Below, piece by piece: positions 26,756 through 35,942 of a DNA stretch of 45,435 nucleotides. The notes below the pieces were generated by a model, which was given only the letters and a program-made list of their open reading frames with translations, did no database searches and was not told the DNA's origin. A program made the translations under genes and the position numbers. How positions within the stretch are numbered: the stretch's first letter is position 1; each line of letters begins with the position of its first letter. Source of the DNA: Sphingobacteriaceae bacterium UBA6709 (GTDB taxonomy: Bacteria; Bacteroidota; Bacteroidia; Sphingobacteriales; Sphingobacteriaceae); contig DKIV01000018.1 in the NCBI GenBank assembly GCA_002454425.1, positions 12,334 to 57,768 on the forward strand. Direction: 5' to 3'.

Positions 26756-28027
26756 TTATAACAAATCGAACCCTATATCAGAGCGGAAATAACGCCCGTC
26801 AAAATAGATTCTTCCTGCATCGGCTACCGCCTGCTGCACCGCGTCGAACATGGTATCGCCCAAGGCTGTTACTGCCAATACACGACCACCATCGGTCTTC
26901 ACTTGCCCTTCTTCAAGAATCGTTCCGGCATGAAACACCGTTGATCCTTTAATGTGCTCTATATTCGATACTGTTTTACCTTTAAGATAGTTTCCAGGAT
27001 ATCCGCTTGATACCAGCACAACCGTAGCAGCCGTTTTATTGGAAATCTTTAACTCCACATCGTCCAGGCGTTGTTCTGCCACCGCCTGGAATAACTCGAC
27101 AAGGTCGGAATCTAAGCGCGGCAATACGCTTTCTGTTTCCGGATCTCCCATACGCACATTATACTCAATAACATAGGGTTCTCCTTTGACATTCATTAAT
27201 CCAATGAAGATAAAACCTTTATAATGTATCTGATCAACCTTTAGACCATGTACTGTCGGTTTTATTATATTCTCCTCGACCTTCTTCATAAACTCTGCAT
27301 CGGCAAAAGGTACCGGAGAAATAGACCCCATACCGCCAGTATTTAAGCCGGTATCTCCCTCTCCAATTCTTTTATAGTCTTTTGCTTCAGGCAGAATCTT
27401 ATAACTAACACCGTCTGTAAGAACAAACACAGACAGTTCAATACCGTCAAGGAATTCTTCAATAACAACCGTGTTACTAGCATCGCCAAACTTGCCATTA
27501 AGCATTTCCTCAAGTTCCTTCTGGGCCTCTTCGGTGGTCTGGCAAATAAGCACGCCCTTTCCAGCAGCCAATCCATCAGCCTTAAGCACCACTGGTAGCG
27601 GGTGCTCTTCTAGATAAGCAAGACCTTCCTGTAAACTGTGTTTGGTAAAAGTAGCAGATGCGGCAGTTGGAATGAGATGTCTGCGCATAAAAGCTTTGGA
27701 GAAATTCTTACTACCCTCAAGCTCAGCACCAGCCTGCGAAGGACCAATCACAGGAACGGCACTTAGCGCTGAATCAGCAGCGAAAAAGTCAAAAATCCCT
27801 TTAACCAATGGCTCTTCAGGGCCAACTACCACCATGGAGATACTATTTTCAAGAACAAAATCCTTAATCTTAGAAAAATCGGTAGCCTTGATATCAACAT
27901 TGGTTCCATATTGACCGGTACCGGCATTACCAGGGGCAATAAAAAGTTGCTTGCATAACGGACTCTTAGATATTTTCCAGGCGAAGGTACTCTCTCTGCC
28001 GCCCGAGCCAAGTAAAAGAATATTCAT
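26756..28027 (-). CDS. purD: Phosphoribosylamine-glycine ligase (GAR synthetase)
   Basis: Second step of de novo purine synthesis: ATP-dependent joining of glycine to 5-phosphoribosylamine. At 423 residues from the ATG at 28027 (MNILLLGSGGRESTFAWKI) it has family length. That start is preferred because PurD begins with exactly this Rossmann-like strand; the ORF extends 12 codons further upstream. Motifs: GPEEPLVKGIFDFF, LKADGLAAGKGVL (ATP-grasp), IEEFLDGIELSVFVLTDG, NTGGMGSISPVP, EYNVRMGDPETESVLPRL and GGRVLAVTALGD. It is monocistronic here, with convergent and divergent neighbours. Confidence 0.97.
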   Translation of the reverse strand: MNILLLGSGGRESTFAWKISKSPLCKQLFIAPGNAGTGQYGTNVDIKATDFSKIKDFVLENSISMVVVGPEEPLVKGIFDFFAADSALSAVPVIGPSQAGAELEGSKNFSKAFMRRHLIPTAASATFTKHSLQEGLAYLEEHPLPVVLKADGLAAGKGVLICQTTEEAQKELEEMLNGKFGDASNTVVIEEFLDGIELSVFVLTDGVSYKILPEAKDYKRIGEGDTGLNTGGMGSISPVPFADAEFMKKVEENIIKPTVHGLKVDQIHYKGFIFIGLMNVKGEPYVIEYNVRMGDPETESVLPRLDSDLVELFQAVAEQRLDDVELKISNKTAATVVLVSSGYPGNYLKGKTVSNIEHIKGSTVFHAGTILEEGQVKTDGGRVLAVTALGDTMFDAVQQAVADAGRIYFDGRYFRSDIGFDLL

Positions 28028-28521
28028 AATCACAAACTTAGACAAAATTGTTCTATTAACCATTGGCTAGCAAAGGAAAGCTTAAAGATGTGGCATAATC
28101 CAAGTGACTGTAAGTGAAGCCGCAAAGCAACACTTTACGGTTAGGGAAGCCCCGAAAAAGAGATTTACACATTAGAATGTAACAGTTATCTTGTTTACAA
28201 TAAAGAAATTATGACAATTTATTTGGCTATTAAATAGAAATTACTGACTTTTAGACCAGAAAGGGAAAATTCAAAAATACTGTTGCTTTAAGCCTATCGG
28301 CAAAGCATACGTCCGGATCGAAAGTGTTCTTCGGCCTAATGATTTACTTACAGCTCCTCCACTGAGGGTTATGCCTCATCGATTCAAGACAGTGGTGAAA
28401 AGCCTAGCTTTTTGCACAGTCTGAAGCCCTTCTAGTTAATAATATTGAATTTTTACGTGCATCGTTTCCTGACAACACTCAAACAACAGGAAATGAACAT
28501 TTTATCCTTGAAACAGTTTAA
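28028..28521. other. Divergent intergenic region purD / araC-type gene, no gene seen
   Basis: Nearly 500 bp between two divergent starts. I found no coding frame longer than a few codons and no recognised RNA motif; specifically, it does not show a purine-riboswitch core. A minus-strand TAAGTTTG (28033-28040) resembles a -7 box but has no matching -33 element. Its length and mixed composition leave room for an unrecognised RNA or a decayed gene. Confidence 0.5.
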
Positions 28522-29400
28522 ATGAAACCGATCTTCGCCCGCATTCCAGAAATCACAGACAATGATGTCTTTGCCTATCGGGAGACAACGCTCCCGTACT
28601 TCTCTACCGAGTTTCACTTTCATAAAGAATGCCAAATGGTATACATCCTTGAAAGTGAAGGAAAGAGAGTTATTGGTGATAATATCGAAACCTTTAGCAA
28701 AGATGAACTAATATTCCTCGGACCCGACATTCCCCATGTATGGCATAACGAGAGATTTTACTTCGAGAATGACAATCCTGAAACGAGAGCTCATTCAATA
28801 GCATTGTTCTTCGATCCAGCTAAACTGGTCGATATGCTCACTAAATTTGGCTCAATAAAAGAGGTTGAAGCATTTCTGTTATTATCAAGACGGGGAGTAA
28901 AATTTACAGGAACCACCAAGGACGAATTAAAAGATATGATGCTTGATATACCCAATCATGACGGTATAGGGCGCTTAGACCTGCTACTGAAAATGCTTAG
29001 GATCATGAGCAAGTCCAAGGAAATAACACCTTTAGCGACAGAGGGGTACATCAACACCTATCACCACCGCGACAACGAACGTATCGACCGTGTTTTCAAA
29101 TTTATTTTCGGCAATTTCCACAAAGACATACAGCTTGATGAAGTTGCCAAGGTTGCTAACATGAATAAGCAGGCATTCTGCCGCTATTTCAAAATGAGGA
29201 CCCAGAAGACCTTCATTGAATTTGTTAACCAAATTCGCATTAACCACGCGTGTAAGATGATTGAGACAAGAAATGTCGCCATCTCAACGCTTGCATATGA
29301 GTGTGGATTTAACAGTCTTTCGAATTTTAACAGATTTTTCAAGGAGGTAAAGGGAATTACTCCTCGGGAATTCAAAAAGCGTATAACAGTAAAAGCCTAA
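28522..29400 (+). CDS. AraC-family transcriptional regulator with cupin sensor
   Basis: A 292-residue regulator. Residues about 20-120 form a cupin-like sensor (FSTEFHFHKECQMVYILES, FLGPDIPHVWHNE) and the last about 100 residues form the double helix-turn-helix: IQLDEVAKVANMNKQAFCRYF, then AISTLAYECGFNSLSNFNRFFKEVKGITPREF. Both halves are intact. It stands alone between purD and the GH20 gene, and is convergent with the latter; target genes are not obvious, but the amino-sugar cluster downstream is the nearest carbohydrate locus. The ATG at 28522 is preceded by AAACAGTTTAA without a clear ribosome-binding site. Confidence 0.92.
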   Translation: MKPIFARIPEITDNDVFAYRETTLPYFSTEFHFHKECQMVYILESEGKRVIGDNIETFSKDELIFLGPDIPHVWHNERFYFENDNPETRAHSIALFFDPAKLVDMLTKFGSIKEVEAFLLLSRRGVKFTGTTKDELKDMMLDIPNHDGIGRLDLLLKMLRIMSKSKEITPLATEGYINTYHHRDNERIDRVFKFIFGNFHKDIQLDEVAKVANMNKQAFCRYFKMRTQKTFIEFVNQIRINHACKMIETRNVAISTLAYECGFNSLSNFNRFFKEVKGITPREFKKRITVKA

Positions 29401-29417
29401 TGTCTCGTAATAAAAAG

Positions 29418-29447
29418 AGAAAAGCACGTTGTCTGACGTGCTTTTCT
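29418..29447. terminator. Bidirectional terminator between araC-type gene and GH20 gene
   Basis: AGAAAAGCACGT (29418-29429) and ACGTGCTTTTCT (29436-29447) are perfect 12-bp complements around a 6-base loop, followed by ACTTTTATTG. It starts 18 bp after the AraC-type stop and lies 23 bp beyond the GH20 stop on the other strand. Confidence 0.82.
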
Positions 29448-29469
29448 ACTTTTATTGTTAGATCAATCT

Positions 29470-31740
29470 CTACTGATGAAACCAATCGTCAGGTATTGCT
29501 TGCGGAGCCTTACCCGGCGTACTGTACGACAGCCTTAGCGTAAACCCTCCTCCCGCTTCTATAAAATCAATGGCGAAAGGGTGCGAACCTGCCTTCAAGG
29601 CAACCTGCCCGCTTTTAAGCAATGCCGAGTGTTGTCCATCATTATCAACCACCAGATCATTATCGATTTTCAATACACCTCCATCATCACAGGTAAGATA
29701 GAAGGTATAAAGGGCATCAGTTGGAACTTTTATGAATCCGCGGATACGAGCACCGAAAGCTGGCATTTTAATCGTGTCGCTAAGCGCCACGTTACTAATT
29801 ACGGCCTTACGAATTTCCTCCCCCGCAATCGCCGACGTATTCTTAAATGATCCTTTAAAGAATGAAACAGCAAGGCCGCGTTCTCCGTTGGCGATGCTTG
29901 CTTCTTTCCATTGACCGGCCTTAAAATCAACTTGGTAAAGATCAGTTTTCGCACCACTGGATGTGATAGCGGCAAAACGAATCTTTGCAGGCTCGCGGAT
30001 GACAAGCGTACTATCCAACACCGGACTCTCTAAGCTTGGCGTGCTACCATCAGTGGTATAATGCACAGGCACTGACGATAAAGGGTTACTGACCTGTAAT
30101 CGGCCCATGCCATTTACTAACACCTGCTGGTCAGCAAATCCTTCGAGGTCAGGCAAGCGATAACGATAGCCCATAACATCCCACATCGGATAATGCCGTA
30201 AAAGACGCTTGCTATAGTCACCAAATTCCCCTTTATTTGACCACACCCGCTCAGCAAGAGCCGTCATTCTAGGTAGGATCATGAACTCAAGGCGAGCTTT
30301 CGAAGGGATCATCTCAGTCCAAACGTTCGCTTGCGCGCCCATTACCTGCGGACGGCGGAAAGACGGAATATCATCAGGGACCACCTTCATATCATAAACC
30401 GAGGCAAGTGTTCCTTTATTGGGAAGATAGTCGAAGTACATTGGATTTGTCGGCGACATAATCAATGGATGGTTTCTTTGCACAGCTTTCAGCGGTGAAT
30501 CTTTAACCCATCCTCTCCAATACATGATATGCACAGAGGGATCAGCACCACCGTCAAGCACTTCATCCCAGGCGATACTTCTTTTACCCTTCGAGAGTAC
30601 AAAGCTGTTCACCCTATTAACAAAATAAGATTGGAGCCCATGAACATCTTTTATATTTAAGCGCTTCATCAGGTTCTGACAAAGGGGAGATTGTTCCCAA
30701 CTGGTTTTTTCGACCTCATCAGCACCAATATGCACGTATCTTCCGGGAAATAAATCCATAATTTCCTGCAGTACCCCCTGAACAAATGTGTACGTCTGTG
30801 GCTTCGCCGGATTCAGCGGCACTGAAAAATCCTTTCCCCAGCCAGCCTTAACGTCAATTAGCTGTGGATAGGCTCGCGTAGCAACCATCATATGGCCAGG
30901 CATGTCAATCTCCGGAATAATTTCTATATGACGACTTGCCGCATAGGCAATTATCTGGCGCATATCGTCCTGAGTATAAAAGCCTCCATACAGTTGTTTT
31001 CCATCGCGACTGATGATGTGCTCTGGCTCAAGTGCGAAATCAGGATTTGTTTTTGATTGCGCAATACATGCGGAGTCGTGATTATTGAATTCGCGCCATG
31101 CGCCTACTTCAGTAAGCTTAGGAAATTTCTTTATCTCAATACGCCAGCCTTGATCATCAGTGAGGTGTAAATGCAATTTGTTAAACTTATAATACGAGAG
31201 CAGATCTATAAAGCGGAACAGGTACTGCTTAGAAAAGAAATGTCGGGCAACATCCAACTCCATTCCACGCCATTGGAAAGCTGGCTTATCGTTGATGCGA
31301 ACATATGGAATAGTGTACATTGCGCTTCTATTGAGTTTAAAACACAACTGGCGCAAGGTCTGCAGCGCGAAAAACATTCCCTGAGGGGTGGATGCATACA
31401 AACGCACACCTACAGAGTCGACTTCCATACGGTAAGCCTCAGGCGCAAGGCTAAAATCCTTCAACATGTTAATGAGCGCTCGATCCTTTCCCGCAGCGTT
31501 ATTTAACGGCATGCCGTTAAACACAACGGTTTTCAGAAACTCAATCTCATTCTTAAAAAGTGTCGCGGCGTCAGAATAAAGCGTTGCTCCGGCAATTGGG
31601 ATATTGAGGCTCCCTTCCGAACGCACCAGAGATGTGGGATAAGGAATCAAAGCGAGACTACTGTCTGCCTGTTGTGCCTGGGACTTTCCCGAAACACCGA
31701 GAATAAGAAAAACAAATAAGAGATAATAAGTGTGTTTCAT
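29470..31740 (-). CDS. Exported beta-N-acetylhexosaminidase, GH20, with C-terminal PA14-like domain
   Basis: Cleaves terminal beta-linked GlcNAc/GalNAc from glycans. With the ATG at 31740 the protein has 756 residues and begins with a signal peptide (MKHTYYLLFVFLILGVSGKSQA). In order: GH20 N-terminal domain (about 25-135), catalytic TIM barrel (about 150-480) with LHLHLTDDQGWRIEI, PEIDMPGH and HIGADEVEKTSW, where D341-E342 is the catalytic pair of substrate-assisted hydrolysis. A chitobiase-type C-terminal beta segment (VHYTTDGSTPS) comes next. The last about 140 residues resemble PA14 (RGFIKVPTDALYTFYLTCDDGGVLKIDN), a carbohydrate-binding fold. It ends the minus-strand run from the FecR-like gene. 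An ATG 24 bp upstream is less likely. Confidence 0.95.
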   Translation of the reverse strand: MKHTYYLLFVFLILGVSGKSQAQQADSSLALIPYPTSLVRSEGSLNIPIAGATLYSDAATLFKNEIEFLKTVVFNGMPLNNAAGKDRALINMLKDFSLAPEAYRMEVDSVGVRLYASTPQGMFFALQTLRQLCFKLNRSAMYTIPYVRINDKPAFQWRGMELDVARHFFSKQYLFRFIDLLSYYKFNKLHLHLTDDQGWRIEIKKFPKLTEVGAWREFNNHDSACIAQSKTNPDFALEPEHIISRDGKQLYGGFYTQDDMRQIIAYAASRHIEIIPEIDMPGHMMVATRAYPQLIDVKAGWGKDFSVPLNPAKPQTYTFVQGVLQEIMDLFPGRYVHIGADEVEKTSWEQSPLCQNLMKRLNIKDVHGLQSYFVNRVNSFVLSKGKRSIAWDEVLDGGADPSVHIMYWRGWVKDSPLKAVQRNHPLIMSPTNPMYFDYLPNKGTLASVYDMKVVPDDIPSFRRPQVMGAQANVWTEMIPSKARLEFMILPRMTALAERVWSNKGEFGDYSKRLLRHYPMWDVMGYRYRLPDLEGFADQQVLVNGMGRLQVSNPLSSVPVHYTTDGSTPSLESPVLDSTLVIREPAKIRFAAITSSGAKTDLYQVDFKAGQWKEASIANGERGLAVSFFKGSFKNTSAIAGEEIRKAVISNVALSDTIKMPAFGARIRGFIKVPTDALYTFYLTCDDGGVLKIDNDLVVDNDGQHSALLKSGQVALKAGSHPFAIDFIEAGGGFTLRLSYSTPGKAPQAIPDDWFHQ

Positions 31741-31828
31741 TTGCTGTAAATTATCTGTTAACATATCTTCCTGCCGAGATAATTCCTCTTAACAAATGGA
31801 CAGGACTGATCTTTTGATAAAAATCAAC

Positions 31829-32260
31829 TTAAAGCGTAAACTTATGATGCGTTGTCTTAAACCCAAGAGCCTCATATATGGCTACATTCTGAGTGCGCTT
31901 ACGATTGGTAGCTACTTCTACCCTCTTTAACTTCTTCTCCCGGGCAAATGCCTTAATATGACTGACCAGAATACGACCAATGCCCATGTTACGCGATTCT
32001 GGCTTAACATAAAATTCCTGAATCTCCCCGACAGCCCCCGCATGGTGTATCACACGCAGCGTATGAAAACTCATGAAGCCCAGAATCTCATGTGAACGAC
32101 AGGCAAGTAAACATAACCAGTCCCGGCTATTAAGATATTCTAAAAAGATTTCGCGGAAATCCTCAAAGTTCAACTCCTCCTGTTCCAGGTCGCATATAAA
32201 GCCGTAAATGACTTCTAAATCATTAGGTGTTGCTGTACGTATTGAAATTTGTTCGGACAT
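31829..32260 (-). CDS. GNAT family N-acetyltransferase
   Basis: A 143-residue GCN5-related acetyltransferase. Motif A is clear in EFYVKPESRNMGIGRILVSHIKAFAREK (acetyl-CoA pyrophosphate loop R/Q-x2-G-x-G/A), and motif B in VAIYEALGFK. The N-terminal IRTATPNDLEVIYGFICDLE is the usual first strand and helix. The substrate could be a small molecule or protein and is not predictable. It is sandwiched between the GH20 and EEP genes on the same strand, with gaps of about 90-115 bp, so co-transcription is possible but not required. Confidence 0.92.
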   Translation of the reverse strand: MSEQISIRTATPNDLEVIYGFICDLEQEELNFEDFREIFLEYLNSRDWLCLLACRSHEILGFMSFHTLRVIHHAGAVGEIQEFYVKPESRNMGIGRILVSHIKAFAREKKLKRVEVATNRKRTQNVAIYEALGFKTTHHKFTL

Positions 32261-32375
32261 CTGACATCTATAAGTGTGGCTAAAATACGATTCCTGACAG
32301 ATCAGCGTAACTCAAAATGAAAAACATTGCATTAATGTAGGACAGCATGCATTCATACGCTTTTTCCAGCCCGTA

Positions 32376-33215
32376 TCAATAAGCAAGTTGAAGCTCGGCC
32401 AACACTGGAAGGTGATCAGATATTCCTTTAGCTGATTTAAGCACGGTGTGGCTTACACATGAAACGGAGCGATTTTGTGCACGATAAGCGATAAAATCAA
32501 TAGCCAACTCGTGGCCATCCTCACTGATTGTCGGCGCGCAATTACTACAGGTTCTTACAAAGCTACCGTCCAGAAGCTTAATAACATCTGAGCTCTCAAC
32601 AGCATTTAAATCGCCTGCCAGCACCACGGGAAGCGCAAGATCCGCTGTCTGTTTAATGATTTCGGCTACCTGCATCATCCTGCTTGAGTCCTTTCTTTCG
32701 GCATCCAGATGCGTGCACGCAAAGTATATCGATGTATTCTCAGGCAAATTAACTTTGGCCATTCCAAGAACACGAGGTTCACCTCCAACTACCTTGTCGG
32801 TGGGAAGTGGCAACACTTGAAATTTTTCCAAAGGATGCTTAGATAAAATAGCCACGCCATAAGCCCCCCCATCAAAATCTATAGTCTTAAAAAAATGATA
32901 CCAGCTGTATCCTGCTTTTTTAGCAATCAAAGTGGCCTGCCGTAAGTCTCGGGAACGTTTTGTTCCCATATCTATTTCCTGAAGGGCGACAAGGTCGGCA
33001 CCACTCTCCCTGATCACTCTCGCCACAGCGTCAACATCAATATCCCCACTCGCTTCTGACTGCGGGGGGTTACAATGGTGTACGTTAAAGCTCAAAACCT
33101 TAATGTTGACATTCTTGCCCGGGACTGCCGCCTGAATAGTCGGCACAAACGGTAACCCTGCTATTCCCAGAACAGCCATGGTTAGTGTATATAGTAATGA
33201 ACGATAACAGCTCAT
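32376..33215 (-). CDS. Exported endonuclease/exonuclease/phosphatase (EEP) family protein
   Basis: A 279-residue metal-dependent phosphoesterase of the EEP fold. It has a signal peptide (about 1-29, ending PTIQA) and the ordered EEP motifs: LSFNVHHCNPP (Asn metal site), LVALQEIDMGTKRSR (catalytic Glu), CTHLDAERKDSSR (His), VVLAGDLNA (Asp, Asn), AIDFI and SDHLPVLAEL (final Asp-His). All catalytic residues are present. Exported EEP proteins include nucleases, sphingomyelinase-like and glycan-linked phosphodiesterases, and sequence alone does not decide which. It starts 36 bp after the DUF4091/GH123-type gene and is most likely in one transcript with it. Confidence 0.9.
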   Translation of the reverse strand: MSCYRSLLYTLTMAVLGIAGLPFVPTIQAAVPGKNVNIKVLSFNVHHCNPPQSEASGDIDVDAVARVIRESGADLVALQEIDMGTKRSRDLRQATLIAKKAGYSWYHFFKTIDFDGGAYGVAILSKHPLEKFQVLPLPTDKVVGGEPRVLGMAKVNLPENTSIYFACTHLDAERKDSSRMMQVAEIIKQTADLALPVVLAGDLNAVESSDVIKLLDGSFVRTCSNCAPTISEDGHELAIDFIAYRAQNRSVSCVSHTVLKSAKGISDHLPVLAELQLAY

Positions 33216-33251
33216 AATTGGAAATACGTTTATCGAAGGGTATGTTTAATT

Positions 33252-34997
33252 TCAGTGATTTAGCAGATGCTTATACTTATTAACCATTACATCAGCATTC
33301 TCTTTTGATAAATTCGCGATACGAAAATGAGCTAGCGCCTCCTTAAGAGCATGCAACTGATCGCCCTTCCCCGCCTTTTTATACTCATCAAGCAGAATGC
33401 CTATTTTTTCAAAGTCCTGAACACCCTCAATCAGCTTCTCGAACCTTACGGACGAAAGCGGCCCCGGATACATCATAAACGTATCCCCGGCAGGCCACGC
33501 TGTAAAGCGACTGTCGACAAGCGGCGCCTTCGGCCAGCTATTAAAAGCCCAACGAACATAGCCGTCCATGTCTGTGGCTGCAGTATACCACCCAATCCAG
33601 GTTCCTTCAGCAGGCCCTGAAAAGGTAAACAGATTAGGATACTTTTCGGTACAGCAGGTATACCAGGTGCTTAGCTTTCCCTGCTGTTTTCTGGACTTCA
33701 GCACCGCATCCGGAAAAGTCCATTTAGACGCTACGCAATAATCGTAAATGTCGTCAACGATTTCCTCGTGATAGTCGCCCGCAAGGGCGATTTTCCAGGC
33801 GGGATCAATACTTTTCAGAAGAGCGATAACAGATTTCATCGCTTCCATCGGCCGCTCATCCATAGCGATTCTTGTTATGGAAAACCAGCCCTTTTGCTTT
33901 AAATGCGCGGTAAAATCTGTCAGCATATACCTCCAGAACTTATTGTACTCTGTGGAACCGATAGGATCAGTGAACTCCTTGTAGCTTCCCGTTGCCTCGT
34001 CGTAATATTTGAACGCTATCTTCCAGGGAACCATACTATAACAATTTATAGCCCCCTTAATACCACAAGACATCACAAAAGCTACGTACTTGTCAAATTT
34101 AGAATAGTCAAACGTCCATGATCCCGAGGGTGTCCTCCTCCATTGTATAAGACTTGGATAATCATCATAGGTCTGATGATTCCAAGGCTCCTCAACAACA
34201 CTGGCAGTAATCGTCTTCTGTCCGGCGCGAGCAAGCATAGAATAGTATTTTCGCATGAATGCGTAATGCTCCTCGCTCCACATCTTCAAACCATGTACGC
34301 GGGCGATAGCTGCTGGATGTTGCCATAGGTCAAGGGCAAACTTCCATGATGAGGGATCCGGAAGCAACCGATCGGCTACTTCAGCATTTATATGTAGTTC
34401 ATATTGTCGGTCCGCCAGCACCTTAATAGTTCCCTTATACGTTCCAGGCATAGCACTTGCGGGCACCTTGATTGATAACCACGCGGGTTGCGTAGTCGCG
34501 GCAGTATGAGCAAAACTTTCCTTTCTTTCATTAATAATATCGGCGACGTACGAAGAGTCGAAATCCTTAGCTTTACGATACCCACATCCCCCGGCAAATT
34601 CGTCGGTAATAACATAGTCTATAGCTGCCACCTTTAAGTGCTCCGCCTTGATGATATCTCCATGTTCGTTCTTGAGATCATCGATGTGGAAGGCAACTTT
34701 ATTGACAGCTTTGCGCCCGTAGCTTACAATTTGCACGCTGACGCTCTCATTTCTCCAGGCATATAGTCGACAAGTACCGCCAATGAGATTTGAGGGAGGC
34801 ATTTCCCGTTGAATGCGAATACCACTACTTGCAAAGGCAACCGCGAAATCAATATCGCTATGCTTCCAGGTCGCAGCGCGTTCCGCGACTGTTCCTGTTA
34901 ACGGCTTTTGCATGAGGGCGCTCACATCCTGTGCGCGGGTTGCAAAATTTGTAAGGAAAGAAAAAATCAATAAATGGAAAATTCTGAACGTATGCAT
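33252..34997 (-). CDS. DUF4091-containing glycoside hydrolase, GH123-like
   Basis: A 581-residue exported protein (signal peptide ending NFATRA, about 1-22). An N-terminal beta-sandwich (about 60-210) precedes a TIM-barrel-like catalytic part ending in the DUF4091 block WAFNSWPKAPLVDSRFTAWPAGDTFMMYPG, RFEKLIEGVQDFEKI. The GH123 catalytic family, defined by this domain, includes N-acetyl-beta-galactosaminidases that use an adjacent Asp-Glu pair; here D380-E381 in RIAMDERPMEA fits. Activity on N-acetylhexosamine glycans is therefore likely but inferred. The gene is between the FecR-like and EEP genes on one strand and, with GH20, supports a shared amino-sugar role. Confidence 0.85.
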   Translation of the reverse strand: MHTFRIFHLLIFSFLTNFATRAQDVSALMQKPLTGTVAERAATWKHSDIDFAVAFASSGIRIQREMPPSNLIGGTCRLYAWRNESVSVQIVSYGRKAVNKVAFHIDDLKNEHGDIIKAEHLKVAAIDYVITDEFAGGCGYRKAKDFDSSYVADIINERKESFAHTAATTQPAWLSIKVPASAMPGTYKGTIKVLADRQYELHINAEVADRLLPDPSSWKFALDLWQHPAAIARVHGLKMWSEEHYAFMRKYYSMLARAGQKTITASVVEEPWNHQTYDDYPSLIQWRRTPSGSWTFDYSKFDKYVAFVMSCGIKGAINCYSMVPWKIAFKYYDEATGSYKEFTDPIGSTEYNKFWRYMLTDFTAHLKQKGWFSITRIAMDERPMEAMKSVIALLKSIDPAWKIALAGDYHEEIVDDIYDYCVASKWTFPDAVLKSRKQQGKLSTWYTCCTEKYPNLFTFSGPAEGTWIGWYTAATDMDGYVRWAFNSWPKAPLVDSRFTAWPAGDTFMMYPGPLSSVRFEKLIEGVQDFEKIGILLDEYKKAGKGDQLHALKEALAHFRIANLSKENADVMVNKYKHLLNH

Positions 34998-35108
34998 AAC
35001 TGAGTTTAAAGGCTGCTCTCATCAAGGCGCTGAGAAGCAAAGCATATTTACGAAATATTCGCCAATAAAACCAAAAAACAAACAAGAAAAGCAAATAAAC
35101 AAACCCCA

Positions 35109-35789
35109 CTACCGAAGCAATGATATAAGGAAGGCTCTTCTGCTATTTTTATTGAACGATAAACCGGTTCCCTTAGACAGAGGATGAAGCAGTAATTTGT
35201 TATCCGCGCTAACGCTCACCTTTCCATTAAGGACGACCACCCTTTCTTCCTTCTGATCCAGGTAAGCCTTGACGATAAAACTACCGCTACGGGCATTGAC
35301 CCTCAAATTCTTGCTATAAACAACAAATGGGAGATTGTCATGTGAACGAACATCGAAGGAAACCTCTCCTTCATACAAGGCCACTTCCCGTTGTTCCTTA
35401 CGCATTTTGGGAGGATAACCAATACTTGAGCCCGGGGCTAACAACAGAGAGGATCCGTCAGGCAAAAGAACTTTACGTTCTTCCCCGGACAAGGATGTTA
35501 CTCTAATCTGCTTTCCTGGCGTCCAGGGTTCATGAACCTCTCGTTGTCCCTGGAACAACATATAAAAACTGGCAATAATTATAAAGCTTGTAAAAAGAGC
35601 ATAATAATGCTCTCGACTTTTAGCGCGTTGACGAATTAATGTCAATAGCTCCTGCCCCCGCTCGACCGGGTCGGTATCCGACATATGCTTACGATATAGC
35701 CTCTCTCCAGATTCTAATGGCAACTCTTCTCTGCTTTGTTGCTGTGTAGAAACCCTCTCCTTGACAATATCTCTCTTAACAGATGCCAT
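35109..35789 (-). CDS. Short FecR-domain membrane protein (lacks usual C-terminal domain)
   Basis: A 226-residue protein from the ATG at 35789. It has an acidic/basic N-terminal cytoplasmic part (1-60), one membrane helix at about 62-79 (YYALFTSFIIIASFYMLF) and a periplasmic FecR-type beta domain (about 100-195): TSLSGEERKVLLPDGSSLLLAPGS, REVALYEGEVSFDV, FVVYSKNLRVNARSGSF, VVLNGKVSV. Standard Bacteroidota anti-sigma FecR proteins continue into a roughly 100-residue second domain; this one stops in KNSRRAFLISLLR. No sigma-factor gene or TonB-dependent receptor is adjacent. A longer reading would need a TTG at 35843. FecR-like fold is secure; anti-sigma function is doubtful. Confidence 0.8.
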   Translation of the reverse strand: MASVKRDIVKERVSTQQQSREELPLESGERLYRKHMSDTDPVERGQELLTLIRQRAKSREHYYALFTSFIIIASFYMLFQGQREVHEPWTPGKQIRVTSLSGEERKVLLPDGSSLLLAPGSSIGYPPKMRKEQREVALYEGEVSFDVRSHDNLPFVVYSKNLRVNARSGSFIVKAYLDQKEERVVVLNGKVSVSADNKLLLHPLSKGTGLSFNKNSRRAFLISLLR

Positions 35790-35942
35790 TACTAATTCAT
35801 CATTATTACCGTCGCGTATTTTATATAGGCAACGCGTTAACAAATAAAATAATGATCCGTTAATTCATCATAAAGCCAGCATGAAGCTAATAAAAATTAT
35901 CAATACTACAGGATGCGACCATTAACTGGAGCTTATGGGAAG

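Noticed and set aside
28300..28420. Possible riboswitch upstream of the AraC gene
   Set aside because: Some short complementary words occur but no known conserved core (purine, TPP, SAM, cobalamin) could be matched.
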